This document shows positions 61,837-64,000 of a DNA stretch of 64,000 nt, in pieces; position 1 is the stretch's first letter, and every line of letters begins with the position of its first letter. The position numbers were made by a program, and so were the translations under genes. The notes beneath the pieces are model-generated. The model had not been told where the DNA came from and did no database searches. It saw only the letters and a program-made list of their open reading frames with translations. Origin of the DNA: Tachypleus tridentatus (taxonomy: Eukaryota; Arthropoda; Merostomata; Xiphosura; Limulidae); NCBI RefSeq assembly GCF_004210375.1, contig NC_134830.1, forward strand, positions 60,817,576-60,881,575, in the 5' to 3' direction.

Positions 61837-62194
61837 TTTTTTTTTTTTTTTTTAATTTCGCGCAAAACTACTCAAGGGCTATCTGCGCTAGTCGTCCCTA
61901 ATTTAGCAGTGTAAGACTAGAGGAGGGAAGGCAGCTAGTCATCACCACCCATCGCCAACTCTTGGGCTACTCTTTTATCAATGAATAGTGGGATTGACCG
62001 TCACATTATAACGCCCCCACGGCTGGGAGGGCGAGCATGTTTGGTGCGACGGGGATTCGAACCCACCACCCTCAGATTACGAGTCGAACGCCTTAACCCA
62101 CCTGGCCATGCCGGACCAAAAGGTAAACATGTTTGGTGTCACGGGGATTCGAATCCGCGACCCTCAGATTACGACTACCTGGCCATGCCGGGCC
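61837..62194 (-). repeat. tRNA-derived SINE with two tandem tRNA-like heads
   Basis: A reverse copy. After the oligo-T/tail side and complete core comes one head (61995-62116, B-box side ggattcgaacccaccaccct), then 2 bases later a second head (62118-62194) with its own attcgaatccgcgaccctca and ending ggccatgccgggcc. The second head lacks about 17 bases before the end. The whole composite is flanked by aaa(c/t)tgtag (61828-61836 and 62195-62203), so both heads inserted together. Confidence 0.88.
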
Positions 62195-62704
62195 AAATTG
62201 TAGTAATAAATATTTTATGAACCAATTCATTTACTATTGAAACTCAGCATTTAGAAAAACTTAGTTTTTCACGTTATTTATATATGTATGAAGATGGAGA
62301 GTATATAGAGATAAAATTCTCCATGTGGAAAGTATATATAGAAATACATAACCATCGAAATAAATAATAAGTCATACTTATAATGAGGAATGTTTTGTTT
62401 TTGTTGCAGTACAGTAAAAGGCTTAAGAGTACGCTATACTTTACACTTAGAAAGAACAAATAATAACTAATTGTTTGTAAGTTACTTCTGTACTAATAAT
62501 CAAAACATGCCATTTTCTAATAATGTATTTCATTTATTTCGTTAGGGATTAAACTGGAAAGAAGTTCACCTTTAGAAAATGTGTTTTATAATCCTTCTTT
62601 GTGTAACAGAAAAATTAGGTTTTCTATCGGCTTGCTAAGTCGTAAATCCAGTAAGTAGAAAACAATAACTTTCCGAAGGTTGTGATGTGAAACAATACAC
62701 TTAC

Positions 62705-62893
62705 CATTCAACATTATACAAATCTGATGATAAAACCTTTGAAGTAATATCCTAACGTCATGCAAGCACTTGCAGTTACTGTCCAAGAGTGTGCTTGTTT
62801 GAAGAGGGTGAGATGTCCCTTTCATTCTGCAGTACGTTTTGCAAGAGTCGTCGCAATAGGTCATTAGCTCACGAGCAGGTTCAGAGCACGTGG
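62705..62893 (-). CDS. spi: start-codon exon of the Spitz-like ligand, with open cysteine-rich 5' reading
   Basis: Acceptor gtgtatttcag (AG at 62895-62894) and donor GTAAGT at 62704. The frame that continues into the signal-peptide exon is open through all 62 codons. In-frame ATGs lie at 62864-62862, 62825-62823 and 62714-62712. Starting at the last gives MLN|G and a normal-length signal peptide, which best fits Spitz. Starting at the first adds 50 residues with Cys in the pattern CxxxCxxxC...CxC ahead of the hydrophobic core. A short out-of-frame ORF starting at 62750 ends in a TAA that overlaps the last ATG (TAATG). Phase match and splice sites support the exon; which ATG is used is open. 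Confidence 0.65.
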
Positions 62894-63174
62894 CTGAAAT
62901 ACACAACATAACTATGGAGAAGTAGTATACCACGTGGGAAAGAGCGGCAGCTATAAGTAGTAAAATTAACACTCGAGATCGTTCACAAACAGATACTTAT
63001 TTGGGCGTTTGCTTGTGATCATTTTATATACACACGTGGAAAAGCAGCTAAGCACACATTCCTAAACTTAGCTGGGTAGTAAAACCTCAAAAACCGGTGA
63101 ATTAGTAGGGCAGAATACAAACAGCATCACCGTCGGCTGCAGTACACAAACTCTCCGACAATCTGTCTTACTAC

Positions 63175-63288
63175 CTTGTGTCTAGCTACTGACTGTACAA
63201 GCGCTGGGACTCCCAGCAGACGAATATCTACCTCTGCCTGTATGGATGACTGAACAACTTCGACGGTGGCGGCACATAGCGATAGTGG
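63175..63288 (-). other. spi: candidate 5' UTR exon of the Spitz-like ligand
   Basis: A strong pyrimidine tract with acceptor (AG at 63290-63289) and a donor AAG|GTAGTA at 63174. It contains one small ORF, starting ATGTGCCGCCACC (ATG at 63277-63275) and ending at a TAG two codons before the donor. When spliced to 62893 this TAG is in frame with the ligand ORF and closes it upstream. Another frame is open throughout (PLSLCAATVEVVQ...), so a coding exon of something else cannot be excluded. The acceptor implies at least one more 5' exon beyond. Confidence 0.42.
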
Positions 63289-64000
63289 CTGAAACGTAAA
63301 AAAAAAAAAAAAAATAGAGAGAGAGAGAGAAAGCCATGAAAGCTATTGATTACAACATGTGTCACACAGAGACGTATATAGCTTCATGTTACTAACATGT
63401 AAAAACATGTTTGTCTAGCGGATTTATACATTTACGAATACCCGTACTTCTCAGTAAATTACGTTTCATTACATAATAGTGAATCTTTATTTCTTCTGGT
63501 ATAGAACATCCTAAACAGAGCAAACTGTCAAGGAAAGATTGTCAATTTATAATGTTTTCGAAGAAGGAATTGCATTAAATACATATTCTCGAAGACAGTG
63601 GAAACGCTTGTGATATCTGTATGAAATTAACACTGAAAAGAAAAACAAATCTCAAAATAAAGCATGTCTTTGCTTATATTAGAATAAATCCTAAGTATGT
63701 AATGTCAAACTAATTATTTATTTCCACAAATCACTGGGAATTATCGTTAAAGACAACTTATAAAACGCACGAGCACCGAATAAATCCCCTTTTATTCAAT
63801 CTACTATAAAATCAACGATATAATGTGCTAAATCGTGATAGAGATGTGTCTCTTATCCCTTTTAGGCGGGAAAATGCTGGCTCGTGCCGTGGGATGTTGG
63901 TTAACAGTACTGTTTGTTAAAACCACATATTCCTCTTTCTAAAACGTTCTCCCGTTAACCATGTGCTCCTGATAGCTGCAAGCAAGCAGGGGGGGTTCTA
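63289..64000. other. 5' flank or further intron, no gene seen
   Basis: AT-rich sequence with an A15 run and a (GA)n tract at 63300-63332. On the minus strand this reads as the polypyrimidine tract before the candidate exon. I find no TATA-type promoter or other exon up to the window end. Confidence 0.45.

Larger units (their letters stand above)
51662..62704 (-). other. spi: 11.04-kb intron between start-codon and signal-peptide exons
   Basis: A phase-1 intron filled with SINE copies and a degenerate minisatellite, listed separately. 53010-53880, 54000-54780, 60550-61820 and 62205-62580 contain no recognisable element. Confidence 0.6.
27883..63288 (-). other. spi: Spitz/TGF-alpha-like EGF-receptor ligand gene (whole span)
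   Basis: Coding exons in transcription order are 62705-62893 (start), 51560-51661, 32135-32309, 31674-31732, 30582-30687, 29067-29211 and 27883-27987. A candidate 5' UTR exon lies at 63175-63288. All junctions are GT-AG and all phases agree. The product is 233 residues from the most family-like Met, close to the length of Drosophila Spitz as I recall it. Spitz-type ligands are made as membrane precursors, escorted by Star, cleaved by Rhomboid proteases and secreted to activate the EGF receptor and Ras/MAPK signalling. The closest relatives by eye are Spitz and Keren rather than Vein, because a transmembrane domain is present. Orthology within the family is not resolved. Horseshoe crabs have duplicated genomes, so paralogues are expected. 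Confidence 0.88.

Noticed and set aside
62705..62893. Separate defensin-like (CS-alpha-beta) secreted peptide suggested by CxxxC and CxC spacing
   Set aside because: The exon splices in phase to the Spitz-like signal-peptide exon, lacks its own signal peptide, and its fourth cysteine is misplaced for that fold. Chance or an N-terminal extension is simpler.
63175..63288. Coding exon in the fully open frame beginning PLSLCAATVEVVQ
   Set aside because: Its end phase does not match the next exon at 62893 in the ligand frame. A 5' UTR exon is the more economical reading, though not proven.

Overview
This is a metazoan nuclear window, AT-rich, with spliced genes, long introns and dense tRNA-derived SINEs. 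No bacterial, organellar or CRISPR features are present. The best-recognised gene is closest to arthropod Spitz. The dominant SINE resembles ones I associate with horseshoe crabs, so a chelicerate, probably a xiphosuran, is likely. The exact species is an inference.

Two protein genes can be supported. (1) At 1-4490 on the plus strand lie the last two coding exons (724-852, 1217-1344) and long 3' UTR of a gene whose product I do not recognise. It looks like the helical end of an Armadillo/HEAT-type protein. (2) From 63288 down to 27883 on the minus strand is a complete-looking gene for a Spitz/TGF-alpha-type EGF-receptor ligand. Seven phase-compatible exons are hand-assembled, with one further candidate 5' UTR exon. 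From the start that best matches the family the product is 233 residues. In order it has a signal peptide, a cysteine right after an Ala-x-Ala cleavage motif (lipidation site in Drosophila Spitz), an Asn-Ile-Thr glycosylation site, a six-cysteine EGF domain, a transmembrane helix opening with a Rhomboid-type motif, a membrane-proximal Cys cluster and an 83-residue basic cytoplasmic tail. Introns of about 19.3 and 11.0 kb carry most of the repeats.

Layout: 1-4490, end of the first gene; 4490-27340, intergenic DNA with SINEs, a 97-bp minisatellite and a 133-bp duplicated unit; 27340-32309, 3' UTR and the tail, transmembrane and EGF exons of the ligand gene; 32310-51559, a large intron with a 9-copy 77-bp tandem array, a Tc1/mariner-like fragment, a 177-bp tandem duplication and many SINEs; 51560-51661, signal-peptide exon; 51662-62704, second large intron with SINEs and a degenerate minisatellite; 62705-63288, start-codon exon and probable 5' UTR exon; 63289-64000, further 5' sequence.

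The most informative observations are the ligand gene model, its ambiguous translation start (an open, cysteine-rich N-terminal extension), and three SINE families that differ in their heads but share a 3' tail, which suggests one LINE partner mobilised them. I saw no gene cluster that amounts to a new multi-gene system.
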